Shown: in pieces, positions 43,034-52,258 of the stretch
Layout: each line of letters begins with the position of its first letter
Numbering within the stretch: the first letter of the stretch is position 1
Assembly (NCBI RefSeq): GCF_900109945.1
Contig: NZ_FOBX01000017.1
Location: 62,001 to 126,000, forward strand
From: Bradyrhizobium sp. OK095
Lineage (GTDB): Bacteria; Pseudomonadota; Alphaproteobacteria; Rhizobiales; Xanthobacteraceae
Length of the DNA stretch: 64,000 nt
Direction: 5' to 3'
Program-made: the position numbers and the translations under genes
The notes under the pieces: model-generated
What the model was told of the DNA's origin: nothing
Databases searched by the model: none
The model's input: only the letters and a program-made list of their open reading frames with translations

Positions 43034-43627
43034 ATGGACGAGACCACTCTGCAATTCTATCGGCAGAACGCCCAGTCTTACGCGGACTGGGCGAAGGCGC
43101 CATCGACGCGGCTGCGGGGTTTTCTCGCCCTGCTGTCACCAGGCGGCGCGATCCTCGAGCTCGGCTGCGGTGCCGGCAATCATTCGGCGGTGATGCTGGC
43201 CGAAGGTTTTTCGGTGCGCGCGACCGATGGCTCGCCGGAGATGGCGGAGATCGCGTCACGACGGCTCGGTCATCCCGTCGAGGCGATGCGGTTCGATCAA
43301 CTGGACGCGGAAGAGGCCTATGACGGCGTCTGGGCGAGTGCCTGTCTGCTGCACGTGCCGCGAGACGAACTCGCCGGCATCCTCGGAAGGATTCATCGCG
43401 CGCTCAAACCGTCAGGCGTGTTTTACGCCAGCTACAAGATGGGCGAGGACGATGGGCGCGACAGCCTCGGACGGTACTACAGCTACGTATCGCCCGAGTG
43501 GCTTGAGGCGACCTACGCCAGCGCGGGGCCGTGGCTCACGCTGACGTCGGAGACCTCTGTGATCCAGAGTTTTGATCAGACACCAGCCAACATGCTGAAT
43601 CTCGTCGTTCGCAAGGCTGGGGCCTGA
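43034..43627 (+). CDS. Class I SAM-dependent methyltransferase
   Basis: A 197-residue Rossmann-fold methyltransferase. The SAM-binding motif I is ILELGCGAGNHS; ATDGSPEM is motif II and FDQLDAEEAYDGVWASACLLHV the following acidic block. It resembles the TehB/UbiE-like small-molecule group; the substrate is unknown. It starts 30 bases after the type 2 argC and may be in the same transcript. It converges with the MAPEG gene, leaving 3 bases between stops. Confidence 0.85.
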   Translation: MDETTLQFYRQNAQSYADWAKAPSTRLRGFLALLSPGGAILELGCGAGNHSAVMLAEGFSVRATDGSPEMAEIASRRLGHPVEAMRFDQLDAEEAYDGVWASACLLHVPRDELAGILGRIHRALKPSGVFYASYKMGEDDGRDSLGRYYSYVSPEWLEATYASAGPWLTLTSETSVIQSFDQTPANMLNLVVRKAGA

Positions 43628-43630
43628 TCT

Positions 43631-44029
43631 CTAGACCACCTTGAAGATCGCCACCGCCAGCACGGCTTGCGCGATGAATCCGACGGTGAAGGCCAGCGTG
43701 CGGAACACCGGGACCCCCAGCGCATAGACGATCAGATGCGCGACGCGTGACCAGAAATAGACGGCGCAGGCGAGCACGGTCCATTTCGAGGAATAGTCGA
43801 TCGCGTTCAGGATCAGCACCAGCGGCGCGAACAGCACGAGGTTCTCGACCGCATTGTCATGCGCGAACATCAGCCGGTTCGCCCATTCGGCTTGCGGCTT
43901 GTCTGCGCGTGAGGGGTTGGCCATCGCGCCACCGAGCCCGCGCACCTGGCAGCGGTTGATGGTGTAGGGAATCCAGAGGATCCCGGTCAGGATCACCGTG
44001 CACGTCAGCCAGAACAATTCACGCGTCAT
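43631..44029 (-). CDS. MAPEG family membrane protein
   Basis: 132 residues and four membrane helices (FWLTCTVILTGILWIPYTI..., NLVLFAPLVLILNAI, WTVLACAVYFWSRVAHLIVYALG, LAFTVGFIAQAVLAVAIF). The loop MFAHDNAVENLVLFAPLV and RVAHLIVYALGVPVFRT match the MAPEG family (glutathione and eicosanoid membrane enzymes). The bacterial role is unknown. The ATG at 44029 follows GGAGGGG; the frame extends to 44053. Confidence 0.85.
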   Translation of the reverse strand: MTRELFWLTCTVILTGILWIPYTINRCQVRGLGGAMANPSRADKPQAEWANRLMFAHDNAVENLVLFAPLVLILNAIDYSSKWTVLACAVYFWSRVAHLIVYALGVPVFRTLAFTVGFIAQAVLAVAIFKVV

Positions 44030-44054
44030 AGTCCGGTCCCCTCCAAAATCCATC

Positions 44055-44084
44055 TCGTGAGCTTAGATGTCGTGAGCTTATATG
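44055..44084. repeat. 15-base tandem duplication
   Basis: TCGTGAGCTTAGATG and TCGTGAGCTTATATG lie head to tail with one mismatch, between phaC and the MAPEG gene. It sits where the MAPEG promoter would be, on the minus strand. Confidence 0.7.
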
Positions 44085-44102
44085 AAAGCGCGCGCCATTG
44101 CG

Positions 44103-45911
44103 CTATGCACGAACCCTGACATAGCTGCCGGGCGCGTCCTCGATCGGGGGCAGGGCTTCGCTGCCGACCACGCGCGCCGGGACTTCCTCCGGATCGAGCG
44201 TGCCCAGCCATTCGCGCCAGTTCGGCCACCATGAGCCTTTGTGTTCGACCGCGCCCTTCAGCCAGTCCGCAACGGTGACGTCCTTGATGTTGTCGTTGGT
44301 CCAGTACTGGTACTTGTTCGAGGCCGGCGGATTGACGACGCCGGCGATGTGGCCCGAGCCGGACAGCACGTATTTCACCGGCCCGCCGAAGAACTGCGAG
44401 CCGTACAGCACCGACTCGGCCGGTGCGATGTGGTCCTCGCGGGTGGCGAGGTTGTAGACGGGCACCATGACCTTGGAGAGGTCGAGCAGGGTGTTGTCGA
44501 GCACCATCGTGCCGGTCGACAGCCGGTTCTCCAGATAGCAGTTGCGCAGATAATAGGAATGGTTCGACGCGGTCATCCGCGTCGCATCCGAATTCCAGTG
44601 CAACAGGTCGAACGCGCTCGGCTGCTGGCCCTTCAGATAATTGCTGACGACATAGGACCAGATCAGATCGTTGGAGCGCAGCATGTTGAAGGCCATCGCC
44701 ATCTTGGAGCCTTCGAGCACGCCGGCCGTCTTCATGTCCTGCTCGAGCGCTGCGATCTGGTCCTCGTCGACGAACACCAGCAAATCGCCGGCATGGGTGA
44801 AGTCGACCTGCGCGGCAAAGAACGTCGCCGACGCCACCCGCTGGCGGCGCTTCTCGGCGAGCCAGGCCAGCGTGGTCGCGAGCATGGTGCCGCCGACGCA
44901 ATAGCCGGCGGTGTGCACCTTCAATTCGCCGGTGGCGCGCTCGATGACGTCCATCGCCGTCAACACGCCTTCCTTCATGTAGTCTTCCCAGCTTTTGCCG
45001 CTGAGCCGCTTGTCAGGATTGACCCATGAGATCACGAACACGGTGACGCCCTGGTCGACGCACCATTTGATGTAGGATTTCTCCGGCTTGAGATCGAGGA
45101 TATAGAACTTGTTGATCCAGGGCGGGATGATCAGCAGCGGCGTGCGCAGCACGTTCTCCGTGGTCGGAGAATACTGGATCAGCTGCATCATCTCGTTCTG
45201 GTAGATCACCTTGCCCGGCGTCGTCGCCATGTTGACGCCGACGACGAGATTGTCCGGGTTGGACTGGCGGATCTTCAGCGTGCCCTTGCCGGCCGCGATG
45301 TCCTCGGCCAGCATCTTCAGGCCACGCGCGAGATTTTCGCCGTTGCTCGCGACCGTCGCACGCAGCACTTCCGGATTGGTCAGCACAAAGTTCGACGGCG
45401 AGATCGCGTTGGTGAGCTGCTGGACGTAGAACTCGGCCTTGCGGCGGGTCTGCGGATCGAGCCCTTCGGCATCGTGCACCAGCTCCTGCGCAAATTTGGT
45501 CGTGAGCAGATAGAGCTGCATCATGAAATCGAAGAACTGGTTCGACTTCCATTCCGGATCGGCAAAGCGCTTGTCGCGCGGCGAGGGCGCGATCGCAGGT
45601 GCGGCGTCCTGGCCGGCCATGCGGCGCGCCGCCGAGCCCCAGAGGTCGAGATAGTCCTTGGCGAGCTTGGTCTGGAGGTCCGATGAACGCGTTTGGTCCG
45701 ACAGCCAGTATTCGGCGACCGAGGTGAAGGTCTTGACCACTTCCGTCAGCTCGGCCGGCGGGCGGTCCTGCACCTCGCCGCTCTCGCGCGGCTTCAGATA
45801 CGCGGCGAGCGCCTTGCCGCCGCTCTCCATCGCCTGCGCGACATTCATCGCGAAGGCGTTCGCATCGAACTTCGTCTCGGGTTTGGGCGTATCGGTCGTG
45901 GCGGTACTCAT
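44103..45911 (-). CDS. phaC: Class I poly(3-hydroxyalkanoate) synthase
   Basis: Polymerises 3-hydroxyacyl-CoA into storage polyester at the granule surface. The protein has 602 residues. The lipase-like box is AGYCVGGT with catalytic Cys338; the Asp is in TREDHIAP and the His in GSGHIAGVVNPP. The N-terminal domain pattern (FFDFMMQLYLLTTKFAQ) and length are those of class I enzymes, which act without PhaE or PhaR subunits. phaA and phaB are not in the window. It is divergent from the lipoprotein-aminotransferase side. Confidence 0.96.
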   Translation of the reverse strand: MSTATTDTPKPETKFDANAFAMNVAQAMESGGKALAAYLKPRESGEVQDRPPAELTEVVKTFTSVAEYWLSDQTRSSDLQTKLAKDYLDLWGSAARRMAGQDAAPAIAPSPRDKRFADPEWKSNQFFDFMMQLYLLTTKFAQELVHDAEGLDPQTRRKAEFYVQQLTNAISPSNFVLTNPEVLRATVASNGENLARGLKMLAEDIAAGKGTLKIRQSNPDNLVVGVNMATTPGKVIYQNEMMQLIQYSPTTENVLRTPLLIIPPWINKFYILDLKPEKSYIKWCVDQGVTVFVISWVNPDKRLSGKSWEDYMKEGVLTAMDVIERATGELKVHTAGYCVGGTMLATTLAWLAEKRRQRVASATFFAAQVDFTHAGDLLVFVDEDQIAALEQDMKTAGVLEGSKMAMAFNMLRSNDLIWSYVVSNYLKGQQPSAFDLLHWNSDATRMTASNHSYYLRNCYLENRLSTGTMVLDNTLLDLSKVMVPVYNLATREDHIAPAESVLYGSQFFGGPVKYVLSGSGHIAGVVNPPASNKYQYWTNDNIKDVTVADWLKGAVEHKGSWWPNWREWLGTLDPEEVPARVVGSEALPPIEDAPGSYVRVRA

Positions 45912-46163
45912 GAGCAGAACAGTAACGATTCATTCCGTATTCGTCACCGCGAAGCTCGCATTTTTGGCGCTAAACACGCTGCAAGATGTGCTGCACTGCG
46001 ACAGAGCCCTTGGTTTTGTCACAATCAGAAGGCACGTCTTGGACCAGTGGGCCTTGGAAGTATTCTCGCTCGTACCATTTGTGGGCAGCAATGGTTTGAG
46101 CTTGGGCAGGTTGTCGGGTTAGTCTCCGGCGGCTTGCTTTGGGACGAGGTGGGGATTTCCCAA
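45912..46163. promoter_or_regulatory. Divergent control region of phaC and the lipoprotein gene
   Basis: No gene is supported in these ~250 bases. Near 45978-46000 the sequence GCTGCAAGATGTGCTGCACTGC is rich in TGC/GCA half-sites and contains the palindrome GTGCTGCAC. This is the kind of TGC-spaced-GCA sequence reported for PhaR in alphaproteobacteria, about 65-90 bases before phaC. Confidence 0.35.
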
Positions 46164-46439
46164 GTGTTGGCGTTGAGGGACCTGCAAAAGTCGCTGCCGA
46201 TCTGTGGCGCGTTGCTGATAGCGGCGCTTGCCTTGGGTGGCTGCTCGAGTCAGCTGGCTGACTACACGCCCACCGACGGGCAGGCCCATCCCAGGGAGCC
46301 CGGCAGCTACCTTCCGGTGCACGATCTGCCGCCCGATCGTGATCAAGCGGTCATCCCGCCGGACCAGCGCGCCAAGATCGAAGCCGAGCTTGCCGCCGCG
46401 CGCGACCGCCAGTCCGTCGCCGCCAAGGATGCGAAGTAG
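46164..46439 (+). CDS. Small predicted lipoprotein
   Basis: About 91 residues with a basic lead, a hydrophobic stretch and a lipobox (ICGALLIAALALGGC), then a polar region with a charged C-terminal helix (DQRAKIEAELAAARDRQSV). It is probably anchored in an envelope membrane by the lipobox cysteine. There is no ATG in this frame; I use the GTG at 46164, which has GGTGGGG upstream. Other GTG/TTG codons nearby are possible. Function unknown. Confidence 0.6.
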   Translation: MLALRDLQKSLPICGALLIAALALGGCSSQLADYTPTDGQAHPREPGSYLPVHDLPPDRDQAVIPPDQRAKIEAELAAARDRQSVAAKDAK

Positions 46440-46654
46440 CGCGGTGCAAGGTAATCGCTGGCGCCCCCGCCACTCCGTGCTAAAAAGACCTCAGTTCAGC
46501 CGAGAGTCAGGGCGAAGGTGTTCAGCCCTTGTCGCCGAAATTCGCTCCAAGTAATTGATTTTGAGCGATTTTTACGCAAGGGGCGGGCGCCTTTCAGACG
46601 GGCGTCGTAGCCTGTCGATTCTGTCCTGACCGGTTGCCCGGAGCCCAGAGAGCC

Positions 46655-47875
46655 ATGGACGAGTTTTACCGCATCCGCCGCCTTCCGCCTTACGTGTTCG
46701 AGCAGGTCAACCGGGCCAAGGCGGCCGCGCGGAATGCCGGGGCCGACATCATCGACCTCGGCATGGGCAATCCGGACCTGCCGGCGCCGGCCCATGTGCT
46801 GGAGAAGCTGAAGGAGACGCTGGGCAAGCCGCGCACCGACCGCTACTCGGCCTCCCGCGGCATCCCAGGCCTGCGCCGGGCCCAGGCCGCCTATTACGAG
46901 CGCCGCTTCGGCGTGAAGCTCAACCCCGACACTCAGGTGGTGGCGACGCTCGGCTCCAAGGAGGGCTTTGCCAACGTGGCCCAGGCGATCACCGCGCCGG
47001 GTGATGTCATCCTCTGCCCGAACCCGAGCTACCCGATTCACGCCTTCGGCTTTTTGATGGCGGGCGGCGTGATCCGCTCGGTGCCCTCGGAGCCGACGCC
47101 AGAGTTCTTCGAGGCGGTGGAGCGGGCGATCGTGCACTCGATCCCGAAGCCGCTGGCGATCGTCGTCTGCTATCCCTCGAACCCGACCGCCTATGTCGCG
47201 AGCCTCGACTTCTACAAGGATCTCGTTGCGTTCGCGAAGAAGCACGAGATCCTGATCCTGTCCGATCTCGCCTATGCCGAGGTCTATTTCGACGAGAGCA
47301 ACCCGCCGCCCTCGGTGCTCCAGGTGCCCGGCGCGATCGACGTCACCGTCGAGTTCACCTCGATGTCGAAGACCTATTCGATGGCTGGCTGGCGCATGGG
47401 CTTTGCCGTCGGCAATGACCGCGTCATTGCAGCGCTCGCCCGCGTCAAATCCTATCTCGACTATGGCGCCTTCACGCCGGTGCAGGTCGCCGCGACCGCC
47501 GCGCTGAACGGCCCCGACGATTGCATCAAGGAGATGCGCGACACCTACCGCAAGCGCCGCGAAGCGCTGGTGGAATCGTTCGGCCGCGCCGGCTGGGACA
47601 TTCCACCGCCGGATGCCTCGATGTTCGCCTGGGCGCCGCTGCCGGAGGCCTTCCGCAGCGTCGGCAGCATGCAGTTCGCGACCCTGATGGTGGAGAAATC
47701 CGGCGTCGTGGTCTCGCCCGGCGTTGGCTTCGGCGAGCATGGTGAAGGATATGTCCGCATCGCCATGGTGGAAAACGAGCAACGGATCAGGCAGGCCGCG
47801 CGCGGCGTGCGCCGCTTCCTTGAAAGCGGCATCGAAACGTTGCACAACGTCGTTCCGCTCGCCAACCGGCGCTAA
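46655..47875 (+). CDS. PLP-dependent aminotransferase, class I (AlaC/LL-DAP-type)
   Basis: A 406-residue class I/II aminotransferase. MDEFYRIRRLPPYVFEQVNRAKAAARNAG followed by DLGMGNPDLP is typical of the AlaC/YfdZ group. The PLP lysine is in SMSKTYSMAGWRMGF, with NPTAYVAS and SDLAYAEVYFD in the cofactor site. Likely a glutamate-pyruvate (alanine) aminotransferase or a near relative. The frame opens at 46634, but the ATG at 46655 fits the family. Homoserine dehydrogenase follows 28 bases downstream, so the pair may be one amino-acid operon. Confidence 0.88.
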   Translation: MDEFYRIRRLPPYVFEQVNRAKAAARNAGADIIDLGMGNPDLPAPAHVLEKLKETLGKPRTDRYSASRGIPGLRRAQAAYYERRFGVKLNPDTQVVATLGSKEGFANVAQAITAPGDVILCPNPSYPIHAFGFLMAGGVIRSVPSEPTPEFFEAVERAIVHSIPKPLAIVVCYPSNPTAYVASLDFYKDLVAFAKKHEILILSDLAYAEVYFDESNPPPSVLQVPGAIDVTVEFTSMSKTYSMAGWRMGFAVGNDRVIAALARVKSYLDYGAFTPVQVAATAALNGPDDCIKEMRDTYRKRREALVESFGRAGWDIPPPDASMFAWAPLPEAFRSVGSMQFATLMVEKSGVVVSPGVGFGEHGEGYVRIAMVENEQRIRQAARGVRRFLESGIETLHNVVPLANRR

Positions 47876-47903
47876 TTCTCTTCTGCAGGTTCACTAAAGC
47901 ATC

Positions 47904-49220
47904 ATGGTCGCACCCCTGAAAGTGGGCATAGCGGGGCTCGGCACCGTGGGTGCCGAAGTTGTCCGTCTGATTGAAACGCAAAGCCGCGTGCTTGCCGGCC
48001 GCAGCGGCCGGGCAATTCGCGTCGTCGCCGTCACCGCGCGCTCGAAGGCCAAAAAGCGCAGCGTCGATCTGCGCGGCGTCGAATGGGTCAAGGATCCGAT
48101 GGCGCTGGCCACGCATCCCGGGATCGACTGCTTCGTCGAATTGATGGGCGGCGCCGGCGATCCCGCGCTGTCGGCAGTTGAAGCCGCGCTCAACGCCGGC
48201 AAATCGGTCGTCACCGCCAATAAGGCGCTACTGGCCAAGCACGGTCTGAAGCTTGCCAGGGCCGCCGAAAAGCACGGCGGTGCGCTGAATTTCGAGGCAG
48301 CGGTCGGTGCTGCGATCCCCGTCATCAAAACGTTACGCGAGGGTCTTGCCGGAACCGGCATCAATCGCGTCTATGGCATCCTCAACGGCACCTGCAATTA
48401 CATCCTGACCCGGATGGAGCAGGAGGGCCTGTCCTTCGCCGAATGCCTCAAGGATGCGCAGCGGCTCGGCTATGCCGAGGCCAACCCGTCCTTCGACGTC
48501 GATGGCCACGACACCGCGCAAAAGCTGGCCATTCTCGCCAGCCTCGCTTTCGGCACGAAAGTTGCTCAAAGCGCGGTGTATGTCGAAGGTATCTCCTCCA
48601 TCGCGCCGGAAGATCTGCGCGCCGCTGACGATCTCGGTTACCGGCTCAAGCTGCTCGGCGTTGCCGTGCGCACCGCCAAGGGCATCGAGCAGCGCGTGCA
48701 TCCGACCATGGTTCCAAAATCCTCCTCGATCGCGCAGGCGATGGGTGTCACCAATGCGGTCACGATCGATGGCGAGGGCATTCCGCCGATCACGCTGGTC
48801 GGCCCCGGCGCGGGCGGTGCTGCAACCGCATCCGCCGTCGTCGCCGACATCGCGGATGTTGCGCGCGGCATCCGCGCCAATCCGTTCGGCCGGCCGATCT
48901 CGCATTTGCGCGACACCAAGAAGGCGCCGATGGAGCGTCACGAGGGCGGCTACTACATCCGTCTCTTGGCGCGTGATTTCCCCGGCACTGCGGCTGCGAT
49001 CGCGACCCGGCTCGCCGAGCAGAAGATTTCGATCGAGTCGATCGTGCAGCGTCATCCCAATGGCGGCGCTGCGCCGGCAGATGGCAAGGCGGTGCCCGTG
49101 CCCGTCATCCTGATCACCTATGCCACGCACGAGGACGCGGTACGCCGCGCGCTCGCCGCCGTGCAGAAGGACAAGGTGATCAGCGGACGGCCGCAGGTGA
49201 TCCGGATCGAGAAGAACTGA
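47904..49220 (+). CDS. hom: Homoserine dehydrogenase
   Basis: Reduces aspartate semialdehyde to homoserine, feeding threonine and methionine synthesis. The protein has 438 residues. The NAD(P) motif is VGIAGLGTVGAEVVRLI, the catalytic block runs through VTANKALLAKHG, NGTCNYILTRMEQEG and GYAEANPSFDVDGHDTAQKLAILASLAFG, and a C-terminal ACT domain (ARDFPGTAAAIATRLAEQKISIESIVQ) allows feedback control. It follows the aminotransferase and precedes glpX. Confidence 0.96.
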   Translation: MVAPLKVGIAGLGTVGAEVVRLIETQSRVLAGRSGRAIRVVAVTARSKAKKRSVDLRGVEWVKDPMALATHPGIDCFVELMGGAGDPALSAVEAALNAGKSVVTANKALLAKHGLKLARAAEKHGGALNFEAAVGAAIPVIKTLREGLAGTGINRVYGILNGTCNYILTRMEQEGLSFAECLKDAQRLGYAEANPSFDVDGHDTAQKLAILASLAFGTKVAQSAVYVEGISSIAPEDLRAADDLGYRLKLLGVAVRTAKGIEQRVHPTMVPKSSSIAQAMGVTNAVTIDGEGIPPITLVGPGAGGAATASAVVADIADVARGIRANPFGRPISHLRDTKKAPMERHEGGYYIRLLARDFPGTAAAIATRLAEQKISIESIVQRHPNGGAAPADGKAVPVPVILITYATHEDAVRRALAAVQKDKVISGRPQVIRIEKN

Positions 49221-49312
49221 GCGTGCAATGACACGGTTCGAACGAACTGTGGGTGTTACGAGTTGATGCGGGCGGAGATTTCCGTCCCAAACTGTTTCGA
49301 AGGAGTTAGCCG

Positions 49313-50314
49313 ATGTCGACCCATATTTCAGTCCCGCCGCAAGCCTTGCTCGAGCGCATTCTCACGCTGGAGATCGTGCGCGTGACGGAGCGGGCGGCGG
49401 TGTCCTCGGCGCGGCTGCGCGGGCACGGGCAGGAGAAGCCTGCCGACCAGGCCGCCGTCGACGCCATGCGGCGCGAGCTCAACAAGCTGCCGATCCAGGG
49501 CACCATCGTGATCGGCGAAGGCGAGCGCGACGAGGCGCCGATGCTCTTCATTGGCGAGAAGGTTGGCATGAACACGGGCCCGGAGGTCGACATCGCCGTC
49601 GACCCGCTCGAAGGCACAACGCTGTGCGCCAAGAACATGCCGGGCTCGATTGCCACCATGGCAATGGCCGATGGCGGCACGCTGCTGCACGCCCCCGACG
49701 TCTATATGCAGAAGCTTGCGATTGGCCCCGGCTACGCCAAGGGCGTCGTCGAGCTCGATGCCTCGCCCGCCGAAAACGTTCACCGCCTCGCCAAGGCCAA
49801 GGGCGTCACAGCGGCCGGGATCACCGTGCTCGTGCTCGATCGTCCGCGCCATGCCAGCATCATTGAGAGTGTGCGCTCGACGGGTGCTGCCGTGCGCCTC
49901 ATCACCGACGGCGACGTCGCCGGCGTGATCCATTGCGCCGATCCTGATAACACCGGCGTCGACATGTATCTCGGCACCGGCGGCGCGCCGGAAGGCGTGC
50001 TTGCGGCCGTGGCGCTGCGCTGCATCGGCGGCCAGATGCAGTGCCGCCTGATCCTGGATTCCGACGAGAAGCGCGAGCGCGCTGCCAAGATGGGCGTCAA
50101 CGATCCCAAGATGATCTACGGCATCGAGGACATGGCGCGCGGCGACTGCCTGTTCGCCGCCACCGGCGTCACCACGGGCTCGCTCCTCTCGGGCGTAAAA
50201 TTCCGCAAGGACGGCGTGATCGAGACCGAGACGGTGGTGATGCGCTCGGTGACCGGCACCGTGCGCTACATCAAGGCCGAGCATCGCGAGCTCGCGAAAT
50301 TCCACCTCGACTAA
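49313..50314 (+). CDS. glpX: Fructose-1,6-bisphosphatase, class II
   Basis: Gluconeogenic phosphatase of 333 residues. Metal and substrate motifs: GEGERDEAPMLFIGEKVG and VDIAVDPLEGTTLCAKNMPGS; then GDVAGVI and TGGAPEGVLAAVALRCIGGQMQ, all standard for GlpX. AAGGAG upstream of 49313 supports the start. The hom-glpX order is common in Rhizobiales. Confidence 0.95.
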   Translation: MSTHISVPPQALLERILTLEIVRVTERAAVSSARLRGHGQEKPADQAAVDAMRRELNKLPIQGTIVIGEGERDEAPMLFIGEKVGMNTGPEVDIAVDPLEGTTLCAKNMPGSIATMAMADGGTLLHAPDVYMQKLAIGPGYAKGVVELDASPAENVHRLAKAKGVTAAGITVLVLDRPRHASIIESVRSTGAAVRLITDGDVAGVIHCADPDNTGVDMYLGTGGAPEGVLAAVALRCIGGQMQCRLILDSDEKRERAAKMGVNDPKMIYGIEDMARGDCLFAATGVTTGSLLSGVKFRKDGVIETETVVMRSVTGTVRYIKAEHRELAKFHLD

Positions 50315-50328
50315 GCAATGCAACTGCC

Positions 50329-50368
50329 GTCATTCCGGGCCTGCGCCTGACGCGCATCCCGGAATGAC
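50329..50368. repeat. Intergenic inverted repeat (GTCATTCCGGG family)
   Basis: GTCATTCCGGGCCTGCGCC pairs with GACGCGCATCCCGGAATGAC at the right end. It sits 14 bases after glpX and before the dehalogenase gene. Confidence 0.8.
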
Positions 50369-50398
50369 CAAGAAGAAACAATATAGAGAGAAACGCAC

Positions 50399-51118
50399 AT
50401 GCCCGATCTCTCCGCCGTCAAAGCCCTCGTCTTCGACGTGTTCGGCACGGTCGTCGACTGGCGCACCAGCCTGATTACCGACTTCACGTGGTGGGGGAAG
50501 GGCCGCGGCATCAGCGCCGACTGGACCGCTTTGGTTGACGGCTGGCGCGCGGTCTATTCGGCCTCGATGGACGAGGTGCGCAAGAACCCGCAGCACGGCT
50601 ACGTCATGCTCGACGATCTGCACCGCCGCTCGCTGGAAAAGCTGGTCGAGAAGTTCCAGATCAAGGGTCTCACCGAATCCGATCTCGATCACCTCACCAA
50701 AGGCTGGCACCGCCTGCATCCGTGGCCCGACAGTGTCGCCGGCCTGACTCGGCTGAAGACGAAGTTCGTGATCTCGCCGCTGTCGAACGGCAACGTCGCG
50801 CTCCTCACCAACATGGCGAAGTTTGCAGGGCTCCCCTGGGACCTCATCATGTCGGCGGAGCTGTTCGAGCACTACAAGCCCGATCCCGAGACCTATCTCG
50901 GCGCCGCGCGACTGCTTTGCCTCAAGCCGGAAGAGGTGATGATGGTCGCCGCGCATAATTACGACCTGAAGGCCGCGCAGAGCTACGGGCTGAAGACCGC
51001 CTTCGTCGCGCGGCCGACCGAGTACGGTCCGCTGCAAAAGATTGATTTCGAAGCCACCGGCAATTGGGACATCGTCGCCAAGGATTTTGGCGGGGTCGCC
51101 GACAAGCTCGGCTGCTAG
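50399..51118 (+). CDS. Haloacid dehalogenase, type II (HAD superfamily)
   Basis: A 239-residue HAD-fold hydrolase. The nucleophile is the first Asp of ALVFDVFGTVVDW (Asp13). SPLSNGNVALLTNMA carries motif II, HYKPDPETYLGAA motif III with the lysine, and MMVAAHNYDLKAAQSYGLKTAFV the acidic/Asn motif IV typical of L-2-haloacid dehalogenases. Type II enzymes hydrolyse short 2-haloacids; the real substrate may differ. Confidence 0.88.
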   Translation: MPDLSAVKALVFDVFGTVVDWRTSLITDFTWWGKGRGISADWTALVDGWRAVYSASMDEVRKNPQHGYVMLDDLHRRSLEKLVEKFQIKGLTESDLDHLTKGWHRLHPWPDSVAGLTRLKTKFVISPLSNGNVALLTNMAKFAGLPWDLIMSAELFEHYKPDPETYLGAARLLCLKPEEVMMVAAHNYDLKAAQSYGLKTAFVARPTEYGPLQKIDFEATGNWDIVAKDFGGVADKLGC

Positions 51119-51421
51119 CACCGCGACTCCCGCTCTCAGCTTGGCTGCGAACTCGACCACCAGGTCGAGCAATCACGCCTGCGCAGGGCCGCGGTCGTAA
51201 CCTGCGTGCCGCAGCAGCAAGACCGCGACCTCAATCAGCTCCAACACACCGCCATACCTCGCGGAGGGCGGGCCGCCGCCCGACATGTGCCTACGGCTCA
51301 GAACCCCGGGCAATATTGTACCGAGTGCAATGTTCTTATTGTACCGAGAAATAAGTCGGATCATATTCCGGGCAAAGAGCAAATTGCACCGGGCGCGCTC
51401 GGTGGCTACGGAGCGACGACA
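51119..51421. promoter_or_regulatory. Gap with paired 11-base direct repeats
   Basis: No convincing protein is coded in these ~300 bases. ATTGTACCGAG occurs twice, at 51315-51325 and 51338-51348, start-to-start 23 bases (about two helical turns), in a locally AT-richer patch that also holds CAATATTG. The arrangement looks like a regulator site for the downstream 35-residue frame or the permease remnant. Confidence 0.35.
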
Positions 51422-51529
51422 ATGCACCTGAGTTATTTCGATCTGTTTCTGGCGTTCCTCGGATTGACCTTTGGAGTGCCCTCAGCGCTGCCCGGCCTGT
51501 TTTTCCAGAACAAGAATCCGAGGTCGTAA
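51422..51529 (+). CDS. Possible 35-residue membrane peptide
   Basis: Starts MHLSYFDLFLAFLGLTFGVP and ends SALPGLFFQNKNPRS. One hydrophobic segment is followed by a polar, basic tail. CGGAG lies 9 bases before the ATG. It could be a small membrane protein, or noise near the decayed locus that follows. No family is recognised. Confidence 0.35.
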   Translation: MHLSYFDLFLAFLGLTFGVPSALPGLFFQNKNPRS

Positions 51530-51595
51530 GCGGACCGATGCCGCTATCCGGAAAGGCGTGACGGACTTGCGCGCGACGGAGCTGGAGAAGCGCAG

Positions 51596-52258
51596 ATGGA
51601 GTTGACTGTCAGCACGATTCTCGTCGCGTTTACCGGCGTCTTCCTGATCTGCTTCATGAAGGGCGCGTTCGGCGGCGGCTTTTCGATCGTCGGCATTCCG
51701 TTGCTGTCGTTCGTGATGGACCCGGTGACGGCCGGTGGGCTGCTCGCACCGCTGTTCATTGCGATGGACCTGTTCGCACTGCGTTACTGGAAACCCTCGA
51801 CCTGGTCGAAGCCGGACCTCGTGCTGCTATTGCCCGGGCTCGTGGTCGGCATCGGCCTCGGTTATCTCCTGTTTCGCGTGCTGGACCATCGCGCCGTCGC
51901 GATCGTGATGGCGGTCGTCACGCTGATCTTCGTTGGCTTGTGGTTGGTGAGCGATCCAAAGGTGATCATTCGCCCGCGTTCGACACCGAAGGCGGTCGCT
52001 GCCGGTCTTGCCTCTGGCGTGACGACGATGGTCGCGCATTCCGGCGGGCCGCCGCTGGCGATGTATCTGCTGCCGCTCGGCCTCAGCAAGGAGGTCTATG
52101 CGGGAACGACAAGCCTTTTCTTCACCGTCGGCAACGCGACCAAGGCGGTGCCGTGGCTGCTGCTGGTGCGGCAGAAACCTATACCATCACGGTGGGCAAT
52201 GCCGGCCCTGACGCTGTCGTGGGCGCGACTGTCGTGGATGTCCTGCCTGCGGACCTGA
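51596..52258 (+). pseudogene. Truncated TauE/SafE (TSUP) permease gene
   Basis: Residues 1-191 are a good TSUP family permease (FTGVFLICFMKGAFGGGFSIVGIPLLSF, GLASGVTTMVAHSGGPPLAMYLLPLG, FFTVGNATKAVPWLLLV), which exports sulfite, sulfoacetate or similar anions. At about 52166-52175 the homology stops abruptly; the remaining ~29 residues (RQKPIPSRWAMPALTLSWARL...) are an out-of-frame reading of the autotransporter gene. The family normally has about 250 residues, so the last membrane helices are missing and the product is probably inactive. Confidence 0.8.

Noticed and set aside
51940..52170. Apparent N-terminus of the autotransporter frame, from an ATG at 51940
   Set aside because: These codons are the permease gene read out of frame; they contain no signal peptide and no repeat.
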